A DNA stretch of 64,000 nt. Source: Anaerocolumna sp. AGMB13020. Its GTDB lineage: Bacteria; Bacillota; Clostridia; Lachnospirales; Lachnospiraceae. The position numbers were made by a program, and so were the translations under genes. This document shows, in pieces, positions 45,201 through 55,800 of the stretch. A model generated the notes under the pieces. That model saw nothing but the letters and a program-made list of their open reading frames with translations. It was not told the origin of the DNA and made no database searches. The stretch is taken from positions 1,302,001 to 1,366,000 of the forward strand of contig NZ_CP136910.1 in assembly GCF_033100115.1 (NCBI RefSeq), read 5' to 3'. Positions within the stretch are counted from its first letter, which is position 1. Each line of letters opens with the position of its first letter.

Positions 45201-48200
45201 TAACCGGTCTTTGTTTCGGGCCGATATGATAAAGATATAGGGTGTGTCCGTACTGTCCTTTTCCTTGTTCTTCCCTTCATAGGCTTCCAGTGCGATGTGT
45301 GCATTTACACCTCCAAAACCAAAGGAGCTAACGCCTGCACGTCTTGGCAATTCCGTTCCATACTCATCGGTTAAGGTCTTCCATTCCTTTGTCTTTTCTA
45401 CGATATAGAAAGGACTGTCTGTTAACCTGATATAAGGATTCTGTACGCTAAAATTAGCGATTCCGGGAATCATCTTATTTTGAAAGGCCAGTAAAACTTT
45501 TAGAACACTGGCAATGCCTGCTGCTGTTTCCAGATGTCCGATATTCGTCTTTACCGAACCAATTCCGCAGTAGGCCTGCTTTCCTGCTGTTGTAATGTCC
45601 TTCTTACCCATTTCTTTGAATGCTTTTATCAATCCGTTCACTTCCACGGGATCTCCAAGCTGGGTGCCGGTTCCATGGGCTTCTATGTAGCTGACGGTTT
45701 CCGGTTCAAATCCGGCTTTCTCAAAAGCTTTCATAATAACCTCTGCCTGTGCCTTGGTGTTAGGCGCTGTCAGGGAGGCCGCGCGTCCACCGTGGTTGAT
45801 TGCTGTACCTTTAATTAAGGCGTAAATAGTATCTCCATCCTTAAGCGCTTTGCTGAGAGGCTTTAATAAAATTGCCCCGGTACCTTCTCCACGCACATAA
45901 CCATTGGCTTTTTCATCAAAAGTCTTGCAGTGTCCATCCGGTGAGAGCATACCGGCTTTGCTGAAGGAGATATGCAGGGTAGGGCTTGCGATTACATTAA
46001 CACCACCTGCGATTGCCATATCGCAATCACCGCTGTAGATGGATTCTACTCCCCTGTGGATTGCCACCAGGGAAGAAGAGCACGCAGTATCAATGGGTTC
46101 GCTGGGCCCATGGAGATTTAGCAAGAAGGAAATCCTGTTCGTTAAAATACAATGAGAATTACCGGTGGAGGTCAGGGCTTCTATTTCACTGTCCTTTAGC
46201 ACATCCCTGTAATCCGTGGTAGAAACTCCCACAAATAAGCCCGTATTGGAACCTGTCAAATCAGAGGGCTTATATCCCGCATCTTCAATGGTTTCCCATA
46301 CTGTCTGCAAAAAGATTCTTTGCTGGGGGTCCATTAATTCTGCTTCCATGGGTGATATACCGAAAAACAATGGGTCAAATTTGTCGATTTCTTTCATAAA
46401 TCCACCCCAGCTGGAAATATTATCCGGCAGCTCTTCCTTTTTCCAACGGTCAGAAGGTATTTCTGTCACCAGATCCCTTGCTTCTTCTAAGTTTCTCCAG
46501 AATGAGAACATATCCTCCGATTGAGGCATGACACCTCCTATTCCTATAATGGCAATAGGTTCTCTTTTTCCGGGCAGAGTGTTGGAAAAGTCTTCTTTAA
46601 CGGCAGTGACACTGACCAGATTCCCTGGCATTATCTGTTCTGTTTCTTCTTTCCCATGGACTGCTAATATGCTGTCATAATGCTCCTTGTACAAGTAATC
46701 CGAAAGTGCACCCAAAGTACCATATTCAAAGAAAATGCTGGGGTTTATTTGAATGGAATACAGTTGATTGATTTTATTTGCCAGTTCCGTAAAGGTCAGG
46801 GAATGAAATCCATACTCATTCATGTCTTTTTCCAGAAATATATCTTTTTCTTTGATTCGAAGGATTTCCTTTACCGCATTTTTAACATCCCGGTGGATAT
46901 CTTCCAAGATATCGGTCATAGGAAAGGTATACAAAGTATTGTCTGATATATTACTTTCCGTATTACTCTGAATATTTCTCTGGGTATAATCCTCGGTATT
47001 ATTCAGGGCAAGATTCTGGACATGCTTCTTAGCATGATGCTGTACACTATTCTGCGCGTGATTCTCGGCTTGATACCGGGTACTATTCTGTGCATGATTT
47101 TCTTCATTTTTTCGGGCATGAATCAGTTTAGCATTCACATCTGCTGCTGTATCCATCATCCCCAAAAGCTTACGCAGCTTTTGTCCATCCCCCTGCAATA
47201 CCACCAGCTGATCTTCACCAGACCTCAAAGTATCTTTCAATGACTGAATTCCACTGCTTGTCTCAAGGCTTGTAATTCCCATACTGACAAATAAATCTTC
47301 CGTTGCTTTCTCTACCTGTATCCCTCCTGCTTTCCATAAAGGCCAGTTAACGGACAGGGTATTTCCATACCGCAGCCCCTGTTTACCAAGTTCATTACGC
47401 AAACAGGAGAAATAATCCATGAAACAATTACCATATGCGTAATCTGCCTGTCCCAGATTGCCGGTAACTGCCGCCGTGGAAGAGAATAGAATTAGAAAGT
47501 CCAGGGGTTCGTCCTTTGTTAAAAGATCCAGATTAATGGTCCCCTGAACTTTTGGTATGATTACCTGTTCCATATCCTCTTTTTGCTTGTCTCTCAAATA
47601 GTTATCTCTGGTCATACCGGCACAATGAAGAATTCCGTTAATCCGGCCAAATCTTTCTTTTACAGCATCTATGATCACCGCCGTATCGTTAAGGACTGAC
47701 ACATCCCCCTGTACAAATAATACTTCACTGCCCAAAGCTTCCAATTCTTTTATATGTGATATTTTTTCTGCATCCAGCGGGCTTCTGCTGGTTAAGCACA
47801 ACTTTGCCTGATAAGCCTCCGCCAAAAATTGTGCAACAATCAGCCCAAGTTTGCCAAAACCACCGGAAATCAGATATACTCCTTTTGTTTTAAAGTCTTC
47901 TCTGCCTCTTGAACTGCTTTCTGTGTTTTCTCTCTGTATAGTATTCTCTTTCTGTATAGTATTCTCTTTCTGAATACTATTCTCTTTCTGAATACTATTC
48001 TCTTTCCCTATATTATTTTCTTTCTGTATATTAATGTCTTCTATCAAATACTCCTGTATCGTCCTGACGAACCTTCCTTCAGGAGTATGTAATATTTCAA
48101 TCTCCTCCTTTGCTGCAGCAAGTAATTCCAGAAGGATCAGATTGCTTACCTCCTCTAAAGAAAAGGTTCCATCGAACTGTATGGCTTTGCTGCTATATTT

Positions 48201-51200
48201 TAAATTTTCTAATTGCAGGGTTTTTGCAAAACCACCAAAAGCTGCGCTAAAGGGTGAAAATACCTTTCCATTGCCTTGAAACATATAGTTCAGATTAATT
48301 CTCTTTTCTGGTGCCAGACGCTCTACCGCCTGGTATAGATACAGAAGCGGATAGATTGTATATTCCAGGTCCTGTATCAAAACCGATTCAAACTCATAGT
48401 CCGGCTCCTTTGACCACAGATAGATGATATTCCCTGAAAAATGCTCCTTCTGCATTAGACTTTTAAGAAGACGTACATAATTCTCTTTTTGAGTTGGAGC
48501 AATGGTAAAGTCATTACCGTCTTCTACGTAATCTGTCCCGGGTTTCACCAGAATAATGGTATATTTCCCAGCCATTTTTTTACGCAGATAGTTTGATAAA
48601 ATATCGTCTGTATCAAAGACCAAAAGCTCATTGCCTAAGACCTCCGGGTGGTTTTGCGGCAGCCAGAGATCACTTTTTTCCCAGATATACTTATAGTAAT
48701 GGATCTGATTCCCTGCTGGTTGGACTTCATTTGCTTTCACTCCGATGGTCCATAAGGAAAAATCCTTTACTTTAACCAATACTTTCCCTTTGTCATCCAG
48801 GATAAATACCTCGTAACTATCCGATTCCTGCAACCCGTTCTTTTTCCGCCCGGTATATCTTGCATAGGAAAAACAGTTTTCTGTCAAGTCATCCAGAATC
48901 TCCACTTCGCCGATATAATAAGGCAAGGTTACGCTGCCATTCCTGGCTTTTGCACTTACCATTCCGATCACTGCCTCTAAGGCTCCATCCATAATGGTCG
49001 GATGAAGCCGATATTCCTGAAAGGTTTCTCTTAAATGCTCCGGTAACTTTATAAAAGCCAGTACTTCATTTTCGTTGTAATACAATTCCTGTATAGATTG
49101 AAAACTTTTTCCCAGCTTTAGTCCTCCTTTTTTAAACAGCTGGTAACACTCCAGTCCGGTTATCAGACTGGGACACCTTGCTCTTATGGCGTTTAAATCC
49201 AGATATTCCTTTAAGCCTTCCTGGCTTGAAGGAATATATTCAAGCTGACCTTTTCCATGTAAAATTTCCTGTTCATTCTGCTCCTGGCTTATTACCTCGT
49301 ATTCCATAACATTACTGTCAGTTTTGTCCGGAAATAAGGTTATCTTGATGTTTTGGGTGGAATCCTTTACTTTAAGGGCATTAAGCCAGTAATTATTCGT
49401 TATTTTCATAACCTTTCTGTTTTGAAAATTGCTGCCTGCTGCCCTTGCTATTTCCAGATAAGCTACAGCAGGCAGGATTTTCTCATTCTGTACGATATGA
49501 TCCTTCAAAAAGAATTCTGTGCCCTGAAAAGATTTTTCATAAGCAGCTTCTTCCGTACCGGAAAGCTTTCTGTCTATCATAGGATGAAGAAACGCTGTGG
49601 ATTTGTTTTCTGCATATAATTCTGTCTCTTTCTCAACCCAATATCGATCTCCGAAAAAAGGGTAGGTGGGCAGATGTACAAATTTAAACGTATGGCCTGC
49701 ATAAATAGATTCACAGCCGGTTACTTTGTTCTGTACATAGAGCCTTGCCAGTTCTGTCAGATTCTCTTTATAGGTTTTCTGCTCAGCAATTGTGCTGCTT
49801 TTCAGTACCTCAAAAATCTTATTGAGTTGGACTTTTGTATTTGCATCGGTTTTTACAGGTTTTGAATTATTGGCCTCCATAAAATAGTCTGTGGTCTGAC
49901 CGGTTGCCACCAACTCCTTAAGCCTTTCTTTTAATTCCAAACAACTGTTTACTATCAATGCACCTCTGATATTAAAATGGCTTCTGCCAATCTGCAAAGT
50001 ATATGCAATATTCCCAAGATTACTGTTATTCTCTGGCTTCTCTAACCAGTTTAGCAAATCTTTCATCTTCCGGTCATAGGACTCGCGGGTCTTAGCGGAT
50101 AAGGTAATTAAATAATAAGGATACGCAGGGGTAAGCTCCTTTTCCTTTTCTCCTTTAAATTCCTGTAAAACAACATGTGCATTCGTCCCGCTAAAACCAA
50201 AGGCACTGATAGCCGCTAATCTTGGTTTATCCTTATGGACTCTCCAGTCAAGGGTTTTCTGATTGACATAAAAAGGAGTATCCTTTAAAGCTAGATGCGT
50301 ATTGGGCTCCTGAAAATGAAGTGTGGCAGGTATCTTTTTATGTTTCATTGCCAGGAGGACTTTTATAATGCTGGTTACACCGGCAGCGGTGGTTGTATGT
50401 CCAATGTTGGATTTTACAGAACCGATGACGCAAAATTGCTTATCGGAGGTATACTTTTCAAAAACACTGGTCAGGGCTTTCACTTCAATAGGGTCCCCTA
50501 ATTTTGTGCCTGTCCCATGAGTTTCAATATAACTAATTTCCCTGGGATTAATGCTCGCTCTTTCGTAGACCTCTGTTTCCAATCTTATCTGAGACTGCAT
50601 GCTGGGTGCTGTTATTCCATTGGTTTTTCCATCCTGGTTTATACCGGAGCTTTTAATGACTCCATATATGGAATGTCCTTCTTCCAACGCAGTTTTCAGG
50701 GGTTTTAGTATGATAGCTCCTACCCCTTCACTGATGATGGTTCCATCAGCAGAATTGTCAAAAGCTCTACATTTACCGGCCTTTGACAGCATCTCCACTT
50801 TACTGGTGGCTATATGCAAGTCCGGCGTGACCATCAGTCTGACTCCTCCTGCAATGGCCATGTCACTTTCTCTGTTTCTAATACTCTGGCAGGCAAGGTG
50901 AAGTGCCGTCAGAGAACTAGAACACGCCGTATCTATCGTGATACAGGGACCGATCAAATTTAAAAAATAGGATATGCGGGAAGCCAGTATGGATACCGCC
51001 ATTCCAGTAAAGGCTTCACCGCTGTTTTCTGAATTATTTCTGGTTAGTGCCTTTACATAATCCCCTTGAGAGGCTCCTACAAATACACCGCATTTCTTTT
51101 CCGACAAACTTCTGTCTGAGCAGCCTGCATCCTCCAGGGCTTTCCACACCTCCTCCAGAAAAAGCCTCTGCTGGGGATCCATATAAACGGCCTCAACTGG

Positions 51201-52868
51201 GGAAATATTAAAAAATAACGGATCAAATTTATCAATATCCCTGATGAACCCTCCCACTTTACTATAGGATTTACCTGGTGCTTTGGGATCAGGATCATAG
51301 AATTCTTCTGCATTCCAGCGTTCTTTTGGTACCGTAATAATACTATCCTTCTCCTGCTCCAGATTAGACCAGAACTCTTCCACATTTTCTGCTCCCGGAA
51401 ATCGGCCGGATATCCCTATAATGGCAATGTCAGTTATATCCTGATTGGCAGCGTTTACACTAGATTTGATATCTGCTGAAATGGCATTCTTAATATGTTC
51501 CTTAGAGCTTAGCTGTATAGCAGCCGGTTTTTGGATTACGGAGTTGCTATATTGTAACCTCGGTTTATCTTGTTCTTCATATTTTTGATTTTTTCTTTGT
51601 TCGTTATATTCAGGTATGAAATAACCATGCTTTAAATTACTGAGTTTAATTTTATCAGGTTTAGCAGTCTCTTTTTTATTAATGTCCTGATTAATATCTT
51701 CTTTTAGAATGTCTTCTTTTTTAATATCCTCTTGTCTTATATCCTCTTGTTTTATATCCTCTTGTTTTATATCCTCTTGTTTTATATCCTCTCGATAATA
51801 ATCTACCTGTTTTATATCTTCTTTTTTATTATTTTCTTGTTTACTACTTTCTCGTTTATTACTTTCTCGTTTATTACTTTCTCGTATAGTACTTTCTCGT
51901 ATAGTACCATCTCGTCTAATACTATCATCTATTACATGATTATGCTTACTTTCGTCAATTCTTAAATTATTGGCTTTGCAATAATTCGTATCTGTACTGC
52001 CAAGCCTAATTTTTTTATTTTCCGTATTATTCTTGCTTTCCTCAAGGTGGCTTTTATTTCCCGCTTGAAATTTATACGTTAGATTATATTCCGTATTTAT
52101 TTCCTTTAGGGCTTTTGAAGTTCTGTTTCTCTCCTGTACCACATACTCAGCAAGCTTTGTAATCGTGGAATAATCATAGATTATAACTGCATCAAGATTT
52201 AGCCCGAAGCTTTTATTTACGTCTCTGATAATTTCAATTCCATTGATGGAATCAACACCCAGTTCTTTAAAACTTACTTCGTATCGAAGTTCTTCTTTGG
52301 GAAGATGCAGATTGGAGGATATAATATCCGACAAGATGAAATACACCTCTTCTTCCTCAGCACCGGATTCCGCAGAGTCGATGTTATCTGTATATTCTTC
52401 CCGGGCAGATTCTTTGTCGGGGGTATTCACACCTGTCCGGGCTAGCGTGATAAGGTTCTTATTTAGTTCTTGTAATACGAATTCACTTAGCTTCGTTACA
52501 TCGGCATGATCATAAATTACAACAGCATCAAGATTTAAGCCATAAAACCTGTTTATATCACGGATTATTTCAATCCCGTTTATAGAATCAACGCCAAGGT
52601 CCTTAAAACTCATTTCATACGCTAACTCCTCCTCTGACATGTGCAGATTACCGGCTACTATTTTAACAATCTCAGCCAATATATCCTCTGCCTGATAAGC
52701 CTTGTTGTCTGCTTCCTCCAGGATATGAACATGACTTTCCTTTAGCTCTGCCTCAGCTGCTGTCCTTTGAGGGGCAGCTGACAACAAAGAAAGAGCCTTT
52801 TCTTTGGTTATCTCATGGTTAAATAGCATTTGATAGATTTCTTTTTCCGTATAATTATTCCCAGACAT
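42276..52868 (-). CDS. trans-AT PKS: ACP-ACP-KS-DH-KR-ACP-KS-KR-ACP-ACP
   Basis: 3530 residues. N-terminal docking motif (FNHEITKEKALSLL). ACP1 and ACP2, both GVDSINGIEIIRD, near 92 and 205. A repeat-rich charged linker about 310-410. KS1 about 478-907 (TACSSS near 649, ETHGTGT, NIGH). DH about 1100-1390 with HIVQNEKILP and HPTIMDGALE (first Gly replaced by Asn, probably active). KR about 1393-1863. ACP3 GFHSLTF near 2022 (His instead of Asp before the Ser). KS2 about 2103-2527 with TACSSS, EAHGTGT and NIGHLE. KR about 2740-3218. ACP4 and ACP5 (GVDSITG) near 3308 and 3440, and a C-terminal docking helix. The N-terminal ACP pair follows the KS-ECH protein and is the expected site of beta-branching. 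No AT. GAAGGGGGTATTAG-ATG sets the start. Confidence 0.93.
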   Translation of the reverse strand: MSGNNYTEKEIYQMLFNHEITKEKALSLLSAAPQRTAAEAELKESHVHILEEADNKAYQAEDILAEIVKIVAGNLHMSEEELAYEMSFKDLGVDSINGIEIIRDINRFYGLNLDAVVIYDHADVTKLSEFVLQELNKNLITLARTGVNTPDKESAREEYTDNIDSAESGAEEEEVYFILSDIISSNLHLPKEELRYEVSFKELGVDSINGIEIIRDVNKSFGLNLDAVIIYDYSTITKLAEYVVQERNRTSKALKEINTEYNLTYKFQAGNKSHLEESKNNTENKKIRLGSTDTNYCKANNLRIDESKHNHVIDDSIRRDGTIRESTIRESNKRESNKRESSKQENNKKEDIKQVDYYREDIKQEDIKQEDIKQEDIRQEDIKKEDILKEDINQDINKKETAKPDKIKLSNLKHGYFIPEYNEQRKNQKYEEQDKPRLQYSNSVIQKPAAIQLSSKEHIKNAISADIKSSVNAANQDITDIAIIGISGRFPGAENVEEFWSNLEQEKDSIITVPKERWNAEEFYDPDPKAPGKSYSKVGGFIRDIDKFDPLFFNISPVEAVYMDPQQRLFLEEVWKALEDAGCSDRSLSEKKCGVFVGASQGDYVKALTRNNSENSGEAFTGMAVSILASRISYFLNLIGPCITIDTACSSSLTALHLACQSIRNRESDMAIAGGVRLMVTPDLHIATSKVEMLSKAGKCRAFDNSADGTIISEGVGAIILKPLKTALEEGHSIYGVIKSSGINQDGKTNGITAPSMQSQIRLETEVYERASINPREISYIETHGTGTKLGDPIEVKALTSVFEKYTSDKQFCVIGSVKSNIGHTTTAAGVTSIIKVLLAMKHKKIPATLHFQEPNTHLALKDTPFYVNQKTLDWRVHKDKPRLAAISAFGFSGTNAHVVLQEFKGEKEKELTPAYPYYLITLSAKTRESYDRKMKDLLNWLEKPENNSNLGNIAYTLQIGRSHFNIRGALIVNSCLELKERLKELVATGQTTDYFMEANNSKPVKTDANTKVQLNKIFEVLKSSTIAEQKTYKENLTELARLYVQNKVTGCESIYAGHTFKFVHLPTYPFFGDRYWVEKETELYAENKSTAFLHPMIDRKLSGTEEAAYEKSFQGTEFFLKDHIVQNEKILPAVAYLEIARAAGSNFQNRKVMKITNNYWLNALKVKDSTQNIKITLFPDKTDSNVMEYEVISQEQNEQEILHGKGQLEYIPSSQEGLKEYLDLNAIRARCPSLITGLECYQLFKKGGLKLGKSFQSIQELYYNENEVLAFIKLPEHLRETFQEYRLHPTIMDGALEAVIGMVSAKARNGSVTLPYYIGEVEILDDLTENCFSYARYTGRKKNGLQESDSYEVFILDDKGKVLVKVKDFSLWTIGVKANEVQPAGNQIHYYKYIWEKSDLWLPQNHPEVLGNELLVFDTDDILSNYLRKKMAGKYTIILVKPGTDYVEDGNDFTIAPTQKENYVRLLKSLMQKEHFSGNIIYLWSKEPDYEFESVLIQDLEYTIYPLLYLYQAVERLAPEKRINLNYMFQGNGKVFSPFSAAFGGFAKTLQLENLKYSSKAIQFDGTFSLEEVSNLILLELLAAAKEEIEILHTPEGRFVRTIQEYLIEDINIQKENNIGKENSIQKENSIQKENTIQKENTIQRENTESSSRGREDFKTKGVYLISGGFGKLGLIVAQFLAEAYQAKLCLTSRSPLDAEKISHIKELEALGSEVLFVQGDVSVLNDTAVIIDAVKERFGRINGILHCAGMTRDNYLRDKQKEDMEQVIIPKVQGTINLDLLTKDEPLDFLILFSSTAAVTGNLGQADYAYGNCFMDYFSCLRNELGKQGLRYGNTLSVNWPLWKAGGIQVEKATEDLFVSMGITSLETSSGIQSLKDTLRSGEDQLVVLQGDGQKLRKLLGMMDTAADVNAKLIHARKNEENHAQNSTRYQAENHAQNSVQHHAKKHVQNLALNNTEDYTQRNIQSNTESNISDNTLYTFPMTDILEDIHRDVKNAVKEILRIKEKDIFLEKDMNEYGFHSLTFTELANKINQLYSIQINPSIFFEYGTLGALSDYLYKEHYDSILAVHGKEETEQIMPGNLVSVTAVKEDFSNTLPGKREPIAIIGIGGVMPQSEDMFSFWRNLEEARDLVTEIPSDRWKKEELPDNISSWGGFMKEIDKFDPLFFGISPMEAELMDPQQRIFLQTVWETIEDAGYKPSDLTGSNTGLFVGVSTTDYRDVLKDSEIEALTSTGNSHCILTNRISFLLNLHGPSEPIDTACSSSLVAIHRGVESIYSGDCDMAIAGGVNVIASPTLHISFSKAGMLSPDGHCKTFDEKANGYVRGEGTGAILLKPLSKALKDGDTIYALIKGTAINHGGRAASLTAPNTKAQAEVIMKAFEKAGFEPETVSYIEAHGTGTQLGDPVEVNGLIKAFKEMGKKDITTAGKQAYCGIGSVKTNIGHLETAAGIASVLKVLLAFQNKMIPGIANFSVQNPYIRLTDSPFYIVEKTKEWKTLTDEYGTELPRRAGVSSFGFGGVNAHIALEAYEGKNKEKDSTDTPYIFIISARNKDRLAAYALKMLSFLKRETENNYEGLKNGSLSDFAYTLQAGREEMDERLAIVFSDLKELIHKLTDYLQEKDGIAGLYQKHLEKGKGNTALEESTTASAIKELMQKGEFTKLANLWVSGAEIDWKQLYGEKQLTRIPLPTYPFEKRRVWKTAEINVSARGPQQERVKEKSPHTAASFNQVMPDESAASLEDCFYLPTWKPLPLPDKKESSVSNLVDKKVLILVPAKYADMSRQFMDYYGKAEVYVIFLGSENRRIGMNSWEINAFDEKGISDCLVRIDGLDYVYFLGGITSQDIAFKEPDNLEITQEMGVLSLFRLMKAFVMKELDNQRLHIKIITNNVHTLGEEDVIPCGGSILGFAKSMAKEFQYWKTTCIDIDLQEWESDKETLTRFVAEEPGNRNGEEIVIRNRQRYLHRIIPTVMNKTTTTSFRKDGVYLILGGAGGIGLEFCRYLTLKAGAKVALLGRSELDAEKYEKISSMKASGAKLLYVKADATDLYSMKAAVQEVKREFGGINGVVHSAIVMKDRAIRNMSERDLMDSLEPKVRGSIILYEAVKEENLDFIMFFSSIQSFVGNGGQANYAAACGFKDSFALHLRKAGNLPVKIINWGYWGSVGVASSEEHNRIMASKGMLSIQPEEGMEAIERILAEKAVCQVIVLKAKPFLLKQTDIIDNAKPEKSSTQKTQQVNPLVYENKSKEEGMQAVTGSPIKVFNSGGSDRDWNNSLLEYLKVRIIQCISEVLKVEAGEVDNSTSFSDYGVDSITGMELIDRMNNEFDLTLKTTILFDYSNVDDLAGYLETELGQEAEKQVEGDSEWNPDSSDWNADSSDWNPDSSEWNPDSSAWNANSQEEIVMNQSVTEKLIACITDTLKVNREDIDFTMQFSEYGVDSITGVSLLRNINDAFGIVLKNTVLFDYSNIQSLSEYLCREFNLETEAALTSAAETFDNRKASEVDPLELLAKGILNIEEVMEMISGRNTENPA
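42681..42788 (-). repeat. 21-bp repeat (SSDWNPD) between ACP4 and ACP5
   Basis: Five units of 21 bases encode variants of Ser-Ser-Asp-Trp-Asn-Pro-Asp. The repeated Trp and Asp give an acidic linker between the tandem ACPs. Confidence 0.9.
47931..48030 (-). repeat. 18-bp repeat (ENSIQK) inside the KR region
   Basis: About six 18-base units encode Glu-Asn-(Ser/Thr)-Ile-Gln-Lys. They lie between the structural and catalytic halves of the first KR, so the insertion is in a surface loop. Confidence 0.85.
51640..51925 (-). repeat. 15-bp repeats (DIKQE and RESNK) in ACP2-KS1 linker
   Basis: Two adjoining families of 15-base units: Asp-Ile-Lys-Gln-Glu (about six copies) and Arg-Glu-Ser-Asn-Lys (about four). 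They form a long charged linker between the beta-branching ACP pair and KS1. Confidence 0.85.
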
Positions 52869-52893
52869 CTAATACCCCCTTCGTAATCCATTT

Positions 52894-55800
52894 TTATTCC
52901 CTTGTTCTTTCAATCCTGTGCCGGAACAAAACTGCCTCCTCCGGTGTAATTTTTCCTGCCTCTAAGGCTTCCAGCATTTTACCCAGGTCTGCTGTAAAAT
53001 CTGATTTACTCTCTTCCGCTTCCCTCTTATCACCCTCCATTTTTATGGCAGTATTAAAAGCTTTATCCTCCAGATAAAAATGACGGATTCTTTCCTTTAC
53101 TTCCGGTTTGGTGAAGGTTTGGCGGTGCATCAGATTTTCCTGTCTGATATACTCCGGTAATTCCCTTAATATCTTTCCTGCCAGATTTTGCTTTAGGGTT
53201 TTTAAGGTGATTAGGGGCTTTTCCGATAAAGATCTTGCGATACTTAAGGCTTCTTTTAAAACCTCTTTGCCTTTTACGAAAGTAACTCCCGCTCCTTTTT
53301 GGTATAATTCTTCCCCGGAGTAAGTCTTGGCAGTGTACATCATCTCCGTCGACAGGTTAATGCCGAATTTCTCTTTTAATATATAGGTAGCTCCCATACC
53401 AGGAGTAAATCCATATTTAGCAAAAACAGCGCTGTAAATGCCTTCTTTTGCCATTATCACAATATCCCCGAATAACCCAAAAAGTAAGCCGCCGCCGGCT
53501 GCATGTCCCTGTATTGCCGTTATGACGGGGACAGGTGCTTCTAATAGTCCCCTGTATAAAAAAGGCGCATCCGTAAAACTGTTCTTCTGCTCTGCGATAT
53601 TTAACAGCTGCTCCTGGGTCCCTCCCATGCTGAATATATTCTCATAACCCGTTACAATGATTGCTTTTATTCTGAGATCCTTTTTCACCTGTGCAAATCT
53701 CGCCATTAATCCCAGTATCAGATTTTCAGCAAACATATTCCTGTTTTTTTCATCCTGCATGGTTATTAGAGCGATGGATTCCTCTATTATTTGCAAGGAT
53801 ACTTCATTTCCTTTATAGTTGCTTTCGGCACACACCAAATCCAGCTCTTGTTCAAACCCATTGGAAACAACTTCATTCTGGGAATCGGTAATTATAACCT
53901 GGCTGCTTTCTTTGGGGATGCTTTCTTTGGAAATGCTCTCTTGGGACACTTTCTCAATTGGAGTTCTCTCCGGCGTAATTCGTTCAGCAGGAGTTTGTTC
54001 AACCGGAATTCTCTCTGCCGGAATTCTCTCCTTTGTTTCCGATATTTTTTGAAAACTGTTATACCAGTATCTTTTCCTCTCAAAGGGATAGGTTGGTAGC
54101 GACAGGGTTTTTGGTTTTTTATCTGAATAGAGTATATTCCAGTCTATCCTTGCTCCTGTTACCCATAATTTAGCTATTTTCATATAATCTTCATTTTGAA
54201 TACTTTCTTTGGAATAATCTTTCTTTTCCGTTACACTGCCGGTTATAAAACTATTATTTTCGTTCCTGTCCTTCAGGAAATCTCTTAATTTTTGTTGTAA
54301 TTCTTTTGCATCAGCAGCAATAACAGCCAGCCGAAAATCTTTTTCCTCACGTCCGGTTTGTAAGGTATATGCAATCTCCCTCATATTAATCTGGCATGTC
54401 CAGGTATCATTACTTTCCGGCTTTTCCTCTAAGAGTCCGGCCTTGCTAATCTGGTTCGGGCACCTGCTGCTTAAGTATAAAGCAATGCTGTCGACACTAG
54501 CATATTCCATTACATCTCTTACCGTCACATCCACATTGAGCTTCTGATTGATACTTTCCACCAGCAGATTCAGTTTCATAATATCTAAATTTAGCTCCGA
54601 GAATACTCCCACACTTCCAACCTCCAAAGCCTCAACCTGGAGTAGTTCCGCTATTAGTCCGCATATAAGGTTACGTACCTGGGGCTGAGTTCCTTTCACA
54701 TCATCGGTTTTATTGCTGAGCTTTTCAATAGAAACACACAGGGCTTTCGCATATTGCTTCAATCTGTCCTTATTACGTGCAGATAAGATAATAAGCTGAG
54801 GTTTTGCTGCTCGTGTTTCTGCCGCTTCCTTTTCTATGTATTCTTCCAGGATTATATGGGCATTGGAGCCGCCTGCACCAAAGGCACTGATTCCGGCTAT
54901 TCTCGGACATTTTTTTTCTTCTCCTTCCAGCTCAACGGTTGGCTGTGCCCAATGGGAACAGCTTCTTTGAAGGTAGAAGGGGGTGTTATTAAATTCGATA
55001 TTGGGGTTCGTGCTTTCACTATGTAAGGTAGGTACCAGCTGCTTATGCTTCATCTGCAATAGTATTTTCGTGATGCCGGCTATTCCGGCTGCCGCCTCCC
55101 CATGACCAATATTGGACTTTACCGATCCGATGGCACAATACTGTTTCTCATCGGTGTATTTTGTAAATGCTTTGGTAAGTCCGGTTATCTCAATAGGATC
55201 TCCAAGAGAGGTTCCGGTTCCATGCGCTTCCAGATAACTGATTGCTCTTGGATTAATCTGCGCCTTTTCTAAGGTTTTAACTATAAGCTCACTCTGTCTC
55301 TTAGGATTTGGTACCGTGTAGCCGTTGGTCCTTCCGCCATGATTAATGGAACTTGCTTTTATTACAGCGTAGATATGATCTCCGTCTGCTTCCGCCTGAC
55401 TCAGGGATTTTAATAATAACGCCCCTACTCCCTCCCCTGGTACATAGCCGTCGCCCCCTTCTCCAAAGCTTCTGCATCTGCCGTCTGTGGATGCAAAATT
55501 ATTGGCACACAGATATTGATGCTTGGTTGGATGTATGGTAAGATTCACACCTCCGGCAACAGCCATCTGGCATTCTCCGCTGTGTATGCTCTCACAGGCA
55601 AAATGTATGGTAGTCAGGGAAGACGAACACATGGTATCAATGGCAATACTGGGTCCAGTGAAATCTAAGGTGTAGGATACCCTGTTTGCAATGGAAGCAT
55701 AAGAAGAGCTTAGTGCCATGGGATTTCCGTATAGCGTCTCCTCCGCACCGAATATCTGATAATGTCCATACATAACGCCTACATAAACACCGACCTCATA

